Assembly (NCBI RefSeq): GCF_900497805.2
Contig: NW_020954548.1
Coordinates: 12,421,162-12,485,161 of the forward strand
DNA from: Vombatus ursinus
Lineage: Eukaryota > Chordata > Mammalia > Diprotodontia > Vombatidae
DNA length: 64,000 bases
Direction of reading: 5' to 3'
Below the pieces are notes generated by a model, which had not been told where the DNA came from, made no database searches, and saw only the letters and a list, made by a program, of their open reading frames with translations. The position numbers were made by a program, and so were the translations under genes. Positions within the stretch are counted from its first letter, which is position 1; every line of letters starts with the position of its first letter. This document shows, one piece after another, positions 23,621 through 35,862 of this stretch.

Positions 23621-23984
23621 TGTTTCTCATTTAATTTTTTAAAATTGATTTATTTTGAATTACCAACAATCATTTTGATAAGCTTTTGAGTTTTAAATTT
23701 TTCTCTCCTCCCCACCTCCCTCCCCAAGACGGCACACAATCTGATATAGACTATACATATATATTCCTATGAAACATATTTTCACATTAGTGATGTTCTA
23801 AGTAAGAATTAGAACCAATAGGAGGAACCACCAGAAAGAGGAAACAAGAGAAGGGAAAAAATCAGCAAATGGTATGCTTCAATTTGCATTTAAACTCCAC
23901 AGTTCATTCTTCCTTATGGATAGCATTTTCCATCATGAGGCCTTTGGAGATGTCTTAGATCCTTGTATTGCTGAGAAGAGTTAA

Positions 23985-26900
23985 ATCTATCAATATTAGT
24001 CATCACACAATGTAGCTCTTAATGTGTACAACATTATCCTAGTTCTGCTCACTTCACTAAGCATCAGACCATACAAGTCTTTCTAGGTTTTTCTGAAGTG
24101 AGCCTGTTCATCATTTCTTATAGCACAACAGTATTCCATTACATTCATATACCACAACTTATTCAGTCATTCCCCAGTTGATGGGGATCCTCTCAATTTC
24201 CAATTCTTTGCCATCACAAAAAGAGCTGCAATAAACATTTTTTTACATGTGGGTCCTTTTCCTATTTGTATGATCTCTTTGGATAAGTCCTAGAACTGCT
24301 ATTGCTGGGTCAAAGGGTATGCACAATTTTATATCCCTTTGGGCATAGTTCCAAATTGCTCTCCAAAATGGTTGGATCAGTTCACAACTCCAGCAACAAT
24401 GCATTAGTGTTCCAATTTTCCCACACCTTCTCCAACATTTGTCATTTTCTTGTTTTGTCATGTTGGCCAATCTGATAGGTGTGATATGGTACCTCAGAGT
24501 TGTTTTGATTTGCTTTCTCTAATCAATAGTGATTTAGAGCATTTTTTGATATGACTATAGATGACTTGAATTTCTTCATCTGAGAACTGCCTGTTCATAT
24601 CTTTGACCATTTATCAATTGGGGAATGACTTGTATTCTTATAAATTTGACTTGATTCTCTATATATTTTAGAAATGAGGCCCTTATCAGAGACATTGGCT
24701 ATAAAAATTCTTGCCCTATTTTCTACTTTCCTTCTAATCATGGTTGCATTGGCTTTGTGCAAAAAACTTTTCAATTTAATGTAATCAAAGTTATCCATTT
24801 TGCTTTTCGTAACGTTCTCTATCTCCTATTTGGTCATGATTCTTTGTTCTCCATAAACCTGATAGGTAAACTATTCTTTGCTCCGCCAGTTTGCTTACAG
24901 TATCAGCCTTTAAATCTAAATCATGAATCTATTTTGACTTTATTTCGGTATATGGTGTGAGATTTTGATCTATGCCTAGTTTCAGTCATACTCTTTTCCA
25001 TTTTTCCTAGTAGTTTTTGTCAAAGAGTGAGTTCTTATCGCAGAAGCTGGGGTCTTTGGGTTTATCAAATAATAGTTTACTATAGTCATTGACTACTGTG
25101 TCTTGCATACCTAACCTATTCCACTGATCCACCACTCTATTTCTTTGCACGTACCAAGTAGTTTTGATGATTGCTGTTTTATAATACAATTTAAGATCTG
25201 GAATAGCTAGGCCACCTTCCCCTGCATTTCTTTTCATTAGTTCCCTTGATATTCTGGACCTTTTTTTCTTCCAAATGAATCTTGTTATTATTTTTTTTAA
25301 CTCTATAAAATAATTTTTGGTAGTTTGATTGGTATGGCACTGAATAAATAAATTAGTTTAGGTAGGATTGTCATTTTTATTATATTAGCTTGGCCTACCC
25401 ATGAGGAACTGATGTTTTTCCAGTTATTTAGATCTGACTTTATTTGTGTGAAAAATGTTTCATAACTGTGTTCATATAGTTGCTGGGTTTGTTTCAGCAG
25501 ATTGACTTCTAATTATTTTACAACGTCCATAGTAACTTTAAATGGAATTTCTCTATCTTTTGCTGTTGGGCTTTGTTGGTAATATATAGAAATGTAAATG
25601 ATTTATGTGGGTTTATTTTATAGACTGCAACTTTGCTAAAGTTATTATTTCAAATAGTTTTTTACTTGATTCTCTAAGTATATCATCATATCATCTGCAA
25701 AGAGTGATAGCTTTGTTCCTTCTTTGTCTTTTCTAATACCTTCAATGTCTTTTTCTTCTCTTTTTGCTAAAGCTAAAGTATCATATTGAGTAACAGTGGT
25801 GATAAAGGAGATTCTTGTTTCACCCCTGATCTTAGTGGAAATGCTTCTACCTTGTCCCCATTACATATGATGCTTGCTGAAGGTTTTAGGTAGATGCTAG
25901 TTATTATTTTAAGGAAGACTCCATTTCTTCCTATGCTCTCTAGAGTTTTTAATAGGAATGGGTGTTGTCTTTTGTCAGAAGATTTTTCTGTATGTATTGA
26001 GACGATCATGTGGTTTGTTAGTTATGGTGTTGATATGATCAATTATGCTGATAGTTTTCCTAATATTGAACCAGTCCTGCACTCCTGGTAGAAATCCTAC
26101 CTGGTCATAGTGTATTATTCTTATGATAAGTTGCTATAATCTATTTGCTAATATTTTATTTAAAATTTTTGCATCTATATTCATTAGGGAAATGGGTCTA
26201 TAATTTTCTTTCTCTGTTTTGACTCTTCTGGGTTTAGATATCAGCACCATGCGTGTATCAAAAAAGAATGTGGCAAGACTCCTTCACCTATTTTCCTAAA
26301 TAATCTATATCGTACTGGAATTAATTATTCTTTAAATGTTTGATAGAATTCACTTGTAAATCCATCTGGCCCTGGAGGTTTTTTCCTACGAAGTTCATCA
26401 ATGCCTTCTTCAATTTTTTTTTTCTGTGATGGGGTTATTTAAGTATTTTGCTTCCTCTTCTGTTAATCTGGGCAATTTATATTTTTGTAAATATTCGTCC
26501 ATTTCCCTAAAATTGTCAAATTTATTGGCATACAGTTGGGCAAAATAGTTTCAAATTATTGTTTTAATTTCCTCTTCCTTGGTCATGGCTTCACCCTTTT
26601 CATTTCTGATACTGGTAATTTGGTTTTCTTCTTTTTTTTTTTTTAATTAAATTAACCAAAGGTTTGTCTATTTTATTAGGTTTTTTTTTTCCCCACAAAA
26701 CCAGCTCTTAGTTTTATTTATTAGTTCAATAGTTTTCTTAATTTTAATTTTATTAATTTTTCCTTTGGTTTTCAATATTTGTAATTTGGTGTTTAATTGA
26801 GGATTTTTAATTTGCTCATTTCTAGACTTTTTAGTTGCATGCCCAATTCATTGATATCCTCTTTTTCTATTTTATTCATGCAAGCATTTAGAGATATAAA

Positions 26901-27794
26901 ACTTTCCCTAAGAACTGCTTTCGCTGCATCCCCTAAGTTTTGGTATGTTGTCTCATTATTGTCATTCTCTTCAGTGAAATGATTGATTGTTTCTATGATT
27001 TATTGTTTGACCCAATCATTTTTTAGGATTAGATTATTTAGTTTCTAATTATTTTTCCATCTATCTTTCTATGGCCCTTTATTACATAAAATTTTTATTG
27101 CATCATGATCAGAAAAGGATGCATTTAATATTTCTGCCTTTCTACATTGAATTGTGAGGTTTTTATGCCCTAGTACGTGGTCAATTTTTCTATATGTGCC
27201 ATGTACCGCCAAGAAAAAAGTATATTCCTTTCTATCCCCATTCAGTTTTCTCCAGAGGTCTATCATACCTAACTTTTCTAATATTTTATTCACCTTCTTA
27301 ACTTCTTTCTTGTTTATTTTGTGGTTAGATTTATCTAGTTCATGAAGGCTGAGGTTGAGGCCCCCCACTAGTATAGTTTTGCTGTCTATCTCTTCTTATA
27401 ACTCCCTGAACTTCTCCTCTAAGAATTTAGATGCTATACCATTTGGTGCATTTATGTTTAGTAATGATATTACTTCATTGTCTATGGTGCCTTTTAGCAG
27501 GATGTAGTTTCCTTCCTTATCTCTTTCAATAAGATCTATTTTTGCTTTTGCTTTGTCTGAGATCACGATTGCTACCCTTGCTTTTTTTTTTACTTCAGCT
27601 GAAGCATAATATATTCTGCTCCAGCCTTTTACCTTTACCTTGTACATGTCGCTCTTTTTCAAATGTGCTTCCTGTAAACAACATATTGTAGGGTTATGCT
27701 TTTTAATCCATTCTGCTATACGCTTCCGTTTTATGGGAGAGTTCATCCCATTCACATTCACGGTTATGATTACCATCTGTGTATTTCTCTCCAT
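23985..27794 (-). pseudogene. L1 ORF2 (endonuclease-reverse transcriptase), broken
   Basis: ORF2 would be about 1,270 codons. The N-terminus MERNTQMVIITVNVNGMNSP and the CCLQEAH word show the APE-like endonuclease (27794-27396), continued in a second open piece at 27368-27069 with YRKIDHVLGHKNL and FSDHDAIK. Reverse-transcriptase text appears at 26009-25773 ([19 protein letters not shown], box 4 region). The Cys-rich end is at 24470-24243 (CWRRCGKIGTLMHCCWSCEL). The open pieces are separated by stops and frameshifts, so no full protein is encoded. The start codon choice rests on the conserved L1 N-terminus. Confidence 0.88.
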
Positions 27795-28300
27795 CTCCCT
27801 CCCTCCCCGGTTATGCTTCTCTTTCTCTTTTCTCCTTTTTCCTCCTCACTAGCATTTTGCTTTTGACCACCGCCTCCCTCAGTCCCGCCTCCCTTCTATT
27901 AGCCCCTTCCTTTTTCTTCCCCTTTACCCTTACTACTTCTTTACTCCCTTCTATTCCCTCTCCCTTTTCTTTTCCCTTTTCCCTCCTACTGTCTATAGGG
28001 CAAGTTAGATTCCTACACCTAACTGATTATGTTATTCCCTTCTTGAGCCAAATCCAATGAGAGTAAGATTCAAACAATGCTTATCTCCCTCCCTTCTTTC
28101 CCTCTGCTGTAACAGGTCTTTGTGTCTTTTCCTGTAATGTAATTTACCCTTGTCTGCCTCCTCCTTTCCTTTTCTCTCAGTACATTTTCTTAGATCATAT
28201 GAGTCCACTTACTTGGATCCACTTGATTAGATTTTTTTTTTTTATCATTACATCAAAGTCAACTTATATCCATCCCCTTTATGTATATCCCTTTAAAATG
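27795..28300 (-). other. L1 inter-ORF spacer, purine-rich on the coding strand
   Basis: About 500 bp separate the ORF1 end from the ORF2 ATG, much longer than the roughly 60 bp of human L1. On + it is an almost pure C/T run with blocks such as ctccctccctcccc. The words ttattcccttcttgagccaa and atccaatgagagtaagattc recur at 40517-40552 in the HAL1-like element. Confidence 0.7.
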
Positions 28301-29301
28301 GTGTAATAACAATACAGTTCTCAAGAATTACAAGTGTCTTCTTCCCTTGTAGGGTCATTTTCACTGGGTAGTTGATCCTTGGTTGTAATCCAAGCTCCTT
28401 TGCCTTACGGAATATCATATTCCATGCCCTACTATCTTTTAATGTAAAACCTGCAAGGTCTTATGTAATCTTGACTGTGGTTCCATGATATTTAAATTGT
28501 TTCTGTCTGGGTGCTTGCAGTATTTTCTCTTTGATTTGTTAATTTTGTTATTTGGCTACTATATTCCTTGGCATTTTTAATTTGGGATATCTTTCAGGAG
28601 GTAATTGGTGGATTCTTTCTATGGCTATTTTACCCTCTGATCCCAGGGCCTCAATGCAGTTTTCCTTTATGATTTCCTGAAAGATACTGTCCCGGCTCTT
28701 TTTTCTTCGTGATTTTCAGGTAGACCAATAATTTTTAAAGTGTCTCTCCTGGATCAATTTTCCAGGTCAGTTGTTTTACCAATGAGGTATTTTACGTTTT
28801 CATCTATTTTTTCCATTCTTTTGTTTCTGTTTGACTGATTCTTGCTGTCTCATAGAACCATTAGCTTCCATTTGCCCAATTCTAATTTTTAACAAGTTGT
28901 TTTCTTCTATTAGATTTTGAACCTCCTTCCCCATTTGGCCAATTGTATTTTTTAGGGACTTTTTTTCTTCAGTGTACTTTTTTTACAGTTGGCCAATTAT
29001 ATTTTTTAAGGACTTGTTTTCTATGGTTAATTTATATCCTTCTTTTTCCAAGCTATTGACTCTGTCTTGAATACCTCTCATTTCTTTTCCCATTTTTTCT
29101 TCTACCTCTCTCATTTGACTTTTAAAATCCTTCTTAAGCTCTTCTAAGAAAGCTTTTTGGGCTTCAGACCAGCTCATATTCCCTTTTGAGGTTTCAGATG
29201 TGGGTTTGTTGACAATGTTGTCCTCTTCAGAATTTCTGCCTTGATCTTCACTGTTCTCATGATATGAATCTACGGTAAAAAAAAAAAATCTTTTTGCTCA
29301 T
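28300..29301 (-). pseudogene. L1 ORF1 (RNA-binding coiled-coil protein), broken
   Basis: A likely start, ATGAGCAAAAAGA in a CACC-ATG context at 29301, leads into an acidic segment and then the open stretch 29177-28983 (MSWSEAQKAFLEELKKDFKS ... EEKMGKEMRGIQDRVNSLEK), a coiled coil. Downstream, antisense text reads PVKMTLQGKKT in one frame, the usual ORF1 C-terminal region. Length (about 330 codons) fits mammalian ORF1p. Frame breaks occur between these parts. Confidence 0.75.
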
Positions 29302-30043
29302 GGTGTTTGCTTATTTCCTGGCCTTTAAAGAGACTGAGCTCTCCTGCTGGGGAGCAGAGGGCACTAACCCAAGCTTATTGTGTTGGGAGCCTAGGGTCTG
29401 GTCACTGGCTTTGTGAGCTGGGGCCTCTGATGTTGGTAGTTGGAGGCTGCAGGGTTCTGGCAGCTTACCTGGTAATGGGCTGGAATCAGCAACACTGGAA
29501 CTCCAGGGGTAGGATTGGGTAGGCTGGCCCCTGGAGGTTGCCTGCTTTTCCTTTCCTCTAGCTTTCCTCAGCTCCTTTCAGATAGATGTTGCAGGATGTT
29601 TATCTTCCTGGGGCCCCTTGGAACACTTCACAGAGTTCTGCTGAAGCACTGGGAGACTGCTGTAGAATGCAGAGGTACCTGGTGGTTTTCTGAGTTGGTT
29701 TCCACAGGTTCCCCCTGCCCTCACTGAGGCACTCAGAGGTCCAGTGTTGGTATTTGCCTGCTCCACCCCCTGGGTTTCAGGATCTCCTCCTGGTATGCTG
29801 AGTTGGGGCTTTCTGCTAGCTTGCTGAGACACCTCCTGTTCTGTACTGCTCCCCTTCCCCCAAGGCAAGAGGGGCCTTTTCCGTTAATCCCTCAAGCTAT
29901 CTAGGCTAGTGGACTGCTGCACCCTGTCTTTCTTCTGGTTCAGCTGTGCCAGGGTTTTTCCTGGAGCAATATTTTCTGGGCTTTCAGAAGTTGATAAGGG
30001 AAGCTAAGAGCGACTTACTTCGTACTCCGCCATCTTGGCTCCT
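29302..30043 (-). promoter_or_regulatory. L1 5' UTR / promoter with YY1-like site at its start
   Basis: The region is much more GC-rich than its surroundings, with several chance open frames on both strands. Its first bases on minus, CCAGGAGCCAAGATGGCGGA (30043 downwards), contain CAAGATGGCGG, a YY1-type site, at the same place as in human L1 (GGAGCCAAGATGGCC). The two plus-strand copies at about 47106 and 60655 begin the same way. Confidence 0.75.
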
Positions 30044-30069
30044 GGAAGCGGAGTTTTAATTTTTCAAAA

Positions 30070-30859
30070 CTTTTGTGAGCTAAAAGTATATTTGTTGTGA
30101 AAATTCAGGATCTTAAAGATGAGCTAAGAGTTCTACCCAAAAATGATATGTGTAGGAACTATCACCATTTTAGAGAGAATAATAAAGAAAAAAAAAGAAA
30201 GTTTAGTGTGTGGTCTTAGAAAGCCAAGAACTTTTTAAAAATTGCAATGTTACTTTAATTATTCAGTACACTATAATAATCTAAACCTTGCCAAATATAA
30301 TGCATAAAATAAAGCATTGTAAACTTTATAACATAACTTATGACAATACTTACCTGACTTATAAATCAATTTAGATGATATGTAAACAAGTTGCAAGTAT
30401 AATTTCTTCCTATCTTAAGAAATATAGAAACCAATTGAATTGCAGATGAACTGAGGAGTACAGAAGAGTTTTATAAGTAAAAATTGTGATTATCTCAAAC
30501 CATGATAATATTGAAGACAATCATAAAAAAATCCTGAATAAATTAACAATTCATAATTCCAATTTTTTATAAGAATACAGATTCTATTTTTTCAAATATA
30601 AGCATATTTAATGCAAAATGTAAATATGGCAGCAAAGCAAACTAAGCACCTTACCTGAGTTCTTCTTAAACAATAACTGATTACACCAAGTTCATATTTT
30701 AGAACTTTTAAAAAAGCAATGTAGTATTTTTAAGAGACTATTTTCATATTAAGTTGTTATGGTTTTTTAATTGATTAACAAAAAAATGGTTGACAAACCT
30801 AAGAGTTCAAAGAGAAAAACATAACAATAGTCACAATTTGTCACAATTTGACATAGAAA
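30070..30859. other. AT-rich intron, nothing recognised
   Basis: No exon or family could be supported. Confidence 0.4.
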
Positions 30860-31715
30860 TTTGCATTCAACATCCTTTCAGTCACCTAGGTTTGCAACCT
30901 TAAAGTCGTCCTTATCTCCTTATTCTTCCTATACCCCTTTATCCAGTCTTCTTCACCCCACATATCCAATTAGTTTCCAAATCTTTGTCATTTTATCTCC
31001 ATAATATGTCTCACATCCATCCTTTTCTCTCTACTCACACAGCCACCACCCTAATCTAGGCCATCATCACTTCTTATTTGGAGTATCAAAAGTCTTCTAA
31101 TGGGTCTCCCTGTCTCAAATATCTCCCCATTCCAATTTATCTTTCACACAACTGCAGGAAGTAACTCTGCTAAAGACACAGATCTGATCATGTTACTCCC
31201 CTGCTCAAAAAACTCCAGTACCTCCTTTCTATCATTTGGACCAAATATAAAACCCACTGTTTTCTATTTAAAACCATTTGCAACCTTCAAGCCACCCTTC
31301 TCACCATATAAGATATTATTTTTCTTTTTAAATACTCTCAGTCAAGGTGAACTAGTCTTCCTCCACCACATCTACAGTGCTCCACACTCCCATCTCTATG
31401 CCTTTAAACAGGCTGTGTCCCCTTTATTCTGAATGTACTCCTTTTTCACCTATACCTCTTAAAATCCCTAGTGCCTTTTCATAACTCATCTACAACTTTT
31501 CTTTATCCCTCTCTGACCCCAATGCTGGTACCATCACCAGCATTTTATTATTTTATTTTTATTTTATATTTATTTTATATTTATTTTGAATATTTTCCCA
31601 TATATTCATATCTTCTAATAGAACATAACATCAATAAGGACAGGGAATATTTATTTTAGTCTTTGGATCTCCAACACCTGGCATAGTACCTGGGACATAA
31701 GTGCTTAATAAAGAA
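30860..31715 (+). repeat. L2 LINE, 3' ORF part to the 3' end
   Basis: cagccaccaccctaatctag, gatctgatcatgttactccc, tgctcaaaaaactccagtac and the end word ggcatagtacctgggacata, gtgcttaataaag are L2 in order. An ATTTT-rich tract sits at 31545-31590. Open frames on + are ORF remnants. Confidence 0.82.
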
Positions 31716-31719
31716 GGAG

Positions 31720-32060
31720 TAACAGAGATACAACATGTACATATAGAAATATATACAAAATACATAAAAAATAAGGACAAGATAATTTTAGAGGGAAGGC
31801 ACTAACAGTTTGGAGAAGGGAGTACTTAAGGTAGATCAGATAAGTCCTTTTGTAGAAACTGGTGTTTAAACTTATCTTGGAGGAACTTAGGAATTCTCAG
31901 AGGTAGAGGTAAGGAAGGAGTATATTCTAGGAATAAGGTTCAACTTGTGAAAGGCACAGAGATGATAGACGGAGTATTGTGTGTGAGGAATAGAAAGAAG
32001 GCCTGTTTGACCAGACAGCTAGAGCATGTCAAGAAGAGTAAGGGATAAAAAGCATGATTT
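31720..32060 (-). repeat. L2 LINE fragment
   Basis: On + it reads as antisense L2: agagggaaggcactaacag, ttaaacttatcttggagga, ggagtatattctaggaata and gaaggcctgtttgacc. Confidence 0.65.
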
Positions 32061-32639
32061 AATGATTTTTTTATCTAGTCTACAAGCAAGGAACTTGCTA
32101 CAAATATTTAAATTTTTTTATGGTTGTGCAGACCACTTTGAAATCTAGGTTTCTCAAAGTCTCACTTCTAAGAGTCCTACCTCTTGGTAGGACTTTGCCC
32201 CAAGCTGGGAAAATTTTCTTCAGTACTAGATTTGCAGTAATGATCTAAACTCTCTGCAAAGATAAACTATTATTGATTCTATGAACTCCATAGCTCTTTG
32301 TAAATACTAAATTTGGGGATTTTTTTTTAATATTCTGAGTCTAAATTTCAAATATGTCCTAGATGTTTCTATAATATGTTTGACTCATGTGAAAATCTGA
32401 TACTTTCAAATACTGACCAGAATGCAAGGAATGCTAAAAATAAAAGGTAGAGTGTAATAAAATTATATTTGTCTAATGAACTATTTTCACAAAATCATAC
32501 TATTTATTCATAATATTTATTCAGAATTATATCTTTTCAAAACAGATACCATAGGCTACTACCACTAAAGCAAACTGATGAACTAAACAGTCAATTCAAA
32601 TTGCTTATACTGTTAAAAAGAAAATCCTCAAATTCCAAT
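32061..32639. other. AT-rich intron, nothing recognised
   Basis: No exon, RNA gene or repeat family could be supported. Confidence 0.4.
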
Positions 32640-33600
32640 TAACAATTAATTAATCAGCATTTACTAAACACCTACTATGTTCCAGGCATTGTGCTAAAAA
32701 CAAGGGATACAAAGGAAGGTAAAGACAGTCCTTTCCCTCAAAGAGCTCACAATCTAATGTTGAAGAAAACAAACAAACATGCACAAGCAGCTATATACAG
32801 GATAAACAGGAAATAATTAACATAGGGAAGGCACTAAAATTAAGAGGGGTTAGAAAAGGCTTCCTGTGTAGGAGGTGGGACATTAGTTGGGGCTTAAAGG
32901 AAGCCAGCAAAGTCAGTAGTTGAAACACAAAAGGGAGAGCATTCTAAGCATTCATGACAGCAGGGAAAAAACCCCAGAGTCTAGAAATGGAACAGCCAAG
33001 AGACCACTGTCACTAGATCCAAGAGTACATTGTAGGGAGTAGGATGTAAGAAAACCAGAAAGGAAGGAGTGGGTAGGATATAAAGAGCTTTTAATGCCCA
33101 AATGGGTATTTTGTATTTGACCCTCAAGGCAACAGAGAGAACTGTGTGACATAATCAGACCTGCAATTTTAGGAAAAATCACTTTAGTGGTTGAATGGAG
33201 GATGGACTGGATGGAGCTGAGACTTATAGCAGACACACCTATTAGTAGGATATTGCAGTAGTCCAAGTGTGACAGGTCAAGGATAGTGGCCAGGGTAGTG
33301 GCAGTGTCAGAAGACAGAAGGGGGCATATTTGAGAAATGTTACAAAAGTGAAATCAACAGGCCTTGGCAACAGACTGGATATGGAAGTGAAAGATAATGA
33401 GGAGTCAAGGATGATTCCTAGGTTGTGAGCTTGAGGAACTACATGGTATTGCCCTTAGGGAAAGTAGGAGAGGAGGAAAGATAATGAGTTCTGTTTTGGA
33501 CAGAAGATGATTGCTGGATATCCAATTTGAGATGTCTGAAAGGCAGCTGGAGATGCAAGTTTGGAGGTCAACAGAAAGACTGGAGGATTACAGTTACAAT
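32640..33600 (-). repeat. L2 LINE, well preserved 3' end and RT C-terminus
   Basis: The 3' end lies at 32645 (+ reads cagcatttactaaacacctactatg). The minus strand keeps an open stretch at 33266-32952 starting MDYCNILLIGVSAISLSSIQ, matching the L2 word LDYCNSLL near the RT C-terminus. It continues to about 33590 (antisense ctgttttggacagaagatga, gagatgtctgaaaggcagct) and ends only about 35 bp from the CNTLN exon at 33634. Confidence 0.85.
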
Positions 33601-33633
33601 AATATTTAATATTTTTCAAACCTTAATACCAAC

Positions 33634-33718
33634 CTTTTGCAACTCCTTTATTCTAGCATCTTTGACTTGCAAAATTTCTAACACTTTTCTATCCCTGGCT
33701 TCGGCTTTATTTTTTTCT
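33634..33718 (-). CDS. CNTLN: Centlein (CNTLN) internal exon, 85 bp
   Basis: This is the most upstream CNTLN exon in the window. On minus, the acceptor ttttgtttctag is followed by A (last base of a split codon, phase 2 entry) and 28 codons starting EKNKAEARDRKVLEILQVKD, ending RIKELQK, then the donor AAG|GTTGGT. It joins in frame (phase 0) to RESGSQ of the exon at 8096. From memory mammalian centlein reads VEREKQKSEAKDRKVLEILQVKDAKIQEFEQ|RES, so the split Arg codon before EK is expected. The peptide starts the coiled coil. At 85 bp it is easy to miss. I did not find the preceding exon (about LLEEELSSLKEEL...) between 33719 and 64000. Confidence 0.93.
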
Positions 33719-33744
33719 CTAGAAACAAAACAAATATATTGATT

Positions 33745-34845
33745 ATTAGTCACAATTTTCAGTTAATCATTCAAATTTGTCATGTCTTCATACTGAATGT
33801 CACTTTAAAGTACACCAAATTAAATTATCTGAAGCTGACAGTCCTTGCAGAATTAATAAGAGACCATATGGCAAGTGACAGCAAATTACAACTGTAAATA
33901 ACTGAGATAGCTTCATTCTACAAGAACCAGTTGAGTTACTAGACTTGAGTACCCACTAAAAGAAAACCAAAATGATATTTAACATTTTTATCCAATTGTA
34001 CTTATGCAAGTTCTTCAAAGTTTGATGCCATGTTCTCAACAAACTTTGAAGATGTAAGGGAAAGAGAGTGGGAAGAAAGATTAATAGCAATAGCAGTGAC
34101 CCTGAAGGTAGCAATTAATGTGAAGAATGCAAAAGGATGGTAAGCATGAAACACTTCAACTGAACTACAGCTAGAATAGCTCTATATTATTTGGAAAGGG
34201 AGAGGCCACCAGCATATCAGAATCTAACATAAAGCTACAGTCATTTGTGACTCTTAATCATGGTTATTCTTCATATTCTCGAACACAATTTTAAAAAACA
34301 GATTAAGTTTAATATTTTGTGATTGAGTAAAACAGTTCTAGTTTTTCTGGAACTTTGTGGAACTACTTTTCTTGTATTCTTTTTTCTTTGCCACTCAGGA
34401 GTGGTAATACAGCAACTAAACAGTTTAATGTGAGTTTTCTAAAAAATAAATACCTGGTTATGATTCAAAATTTTCACTAAAATTCATCTGAAGAACAAAG
34501 AAAGCTAAAGACAAAAGGCCTGGAATTAAACACACGTTCTTGTATAACAAAAAATGGTTTTTTTTGTAAAGTCTTTGTGTTTCTTTCTTCGAATAATTTT
34601 TTCTTAGTGACTTTAAAGGAATTTAACAATTTTCTTTAAACATCATTAAATCATAATTTATGCTTCATATTTTTTCCAATTTTGGTAAAGGTTAAGGTAT
34701 ATGTTTTCTGTTGTTACCTTATAAAACTTTCTCGTGTTCACTTACAGAATTGTTCTGCATGCAATGTTTATTAATTAATAAAGTTTAGAAGTGACCACTT
34801 TTATTCTAGAGACTATGAAACATAAATAATGGAAATCTGGGCATA
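33745..34845. other. CNTLN: CNTLN intron, unassigned
   Basis: AT-rich sequence with no recognised repeat directly upstream of the 85-bp exon. Confidence 0.45.
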
Positions 34846-34849
34846 GTCT

Positions 34850-35735
34850 GACATGCATCCTAAATTTGGGGAAAGTAGATTTCAAAAGGTTCACAGTAGA
34901 GATAAGTAAGATCCCCTGGATTAAATGCTATACAGGAAGTCAGCCTAGGAGGAATAGACCATACTCAAGAATAAAATCCTTTAGACACAAAGGAAAATGA
35001 TTCCTGTGAGAAGGAAAGAAAGGATTTGTCTAAAGAGATTAACGGAGACGTACAGGTAACTCACCCACCAACTTAGATTTTAAAATCAAATGTAAAGATC
35101 AAAGCTAGACTAGGTAAGAGAGGATGAATATAAGATGGTAGGCTTCTATAAAAATAGTGTAAGAAACGTTCAAGGTCATAAAGAGCTGGGACAGGCGAAA
35201 AAAGCTGAGGACAATAACATGTTTTTTGTTGTTTCGTTTTATTTTAACTATACTGGAGAAAAACAGGATCGAAGAAGAGACAGAACCTTTGCTTAGGATA
35301 GATGGGACCATGATAATTGACCAAAAATAGAAGCAGAGCTGCTTAACTCCTCTTTTGCTTCTATTTTCTGTCAAGAAGAATAACTTTTGTACTGGAAATG
35401 ACAAAATAAAAATGACTAATAGTGAAGTGATGCCCAAAACAAAGAGGAAGAAAGGGAGCACGTAGCTGCCCTTAATGAATTCAAGTAATCTGCTTCATAT
35501 GAAGTATGTACATCCTAAGCTCCTGAAAGAACTACATATAAATTCTGAGCCACTGTGGGCAATATTCAACAGATGATGGAAAATGAGAGAGGTACCACAA
35601 GATTAGAGAAGGGCAAATATGTCCTTGATTCTCAAAAGGGCACAAAGCAGAATCAGCAAACTATAGGTCAATAAGCTTAATATTACTCTGAAAATTATAG
35701 ACTAACAAAGAATGAAACAAGCAGAACCAGGAGAA
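34850..35735 (+). repeat. CR1/L3 LINE, reverse-transcriptase region
   Basis: cagagctgcttaactcctct, tcaagaagaataacttttgt, gccctt-aatgaattcaagt, catggaaaa-like atgatggaaaatgagagagg, taccacaagattagagaagg, gcaaatatgtccttgattct and cagcaaactataggtcaata are the CR1/L3 words before and within the RT. Broken. Confidence 0.75.
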
Positions 35736-35862
35736 CAATTTTGAAAAACAGATATCTGGGTGTTTTTCTTTTCTTTTTTTTTTTTTTTTAATAGAGAAGG
35801 GGGAGAGGTGCTGCAGATGTGAAATTTGCATATACTTTCAGGTGAGGTTACTGTATATTAGT

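Larger units (their letters stand above)
23630..30069 (-). mobile_element. Near full-length L1 (about 6.4 kb) with target duplication
   Basis: All L1 parts are present in order on the minus strand: 5' UTR (30043 to about 29302), ORF1 (29301 to about 28300), a purine-rich spacer, ORF2 (27794 to about 23985), 3' UTR and A-rich end at about 23645. The AT-rich flanks tttaattttttaaaa (23630-23644) and ttttaatttttcaaaa (30054-30069) are probably the target duplication, one or two mismatches apart. The ORFs carry several stops and shifts, so it is not mobile, yet it is the youngest-looking L1 here. It lies in the sense direction of CNTLN. Confidence 0.9.
8097..33633 (-). other. CNTLN: CNTLN long intron (25.5 kb)
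   Basis: It separates the 85-bp exon from the 135-bp exon and starts GTTGGT on the minus strand. Its bulk is transposons: MIR, three L1 copies, CR1, L2, retroviral LTRs and RTE SINEs, itemised separately. The full-length L1 at 23.6-30.05 kb lies in the same direction as the gene. I saw no further exon in it, but exons under about 100 bp could be missed by eye. Confidence 0.85.

Noticed and set aside
29307-29868. Open frames of 70-96 codons on both strands
   Set aside because: They sit in the GC-rich 5' UTR of the full-length L1 and have no family signature.
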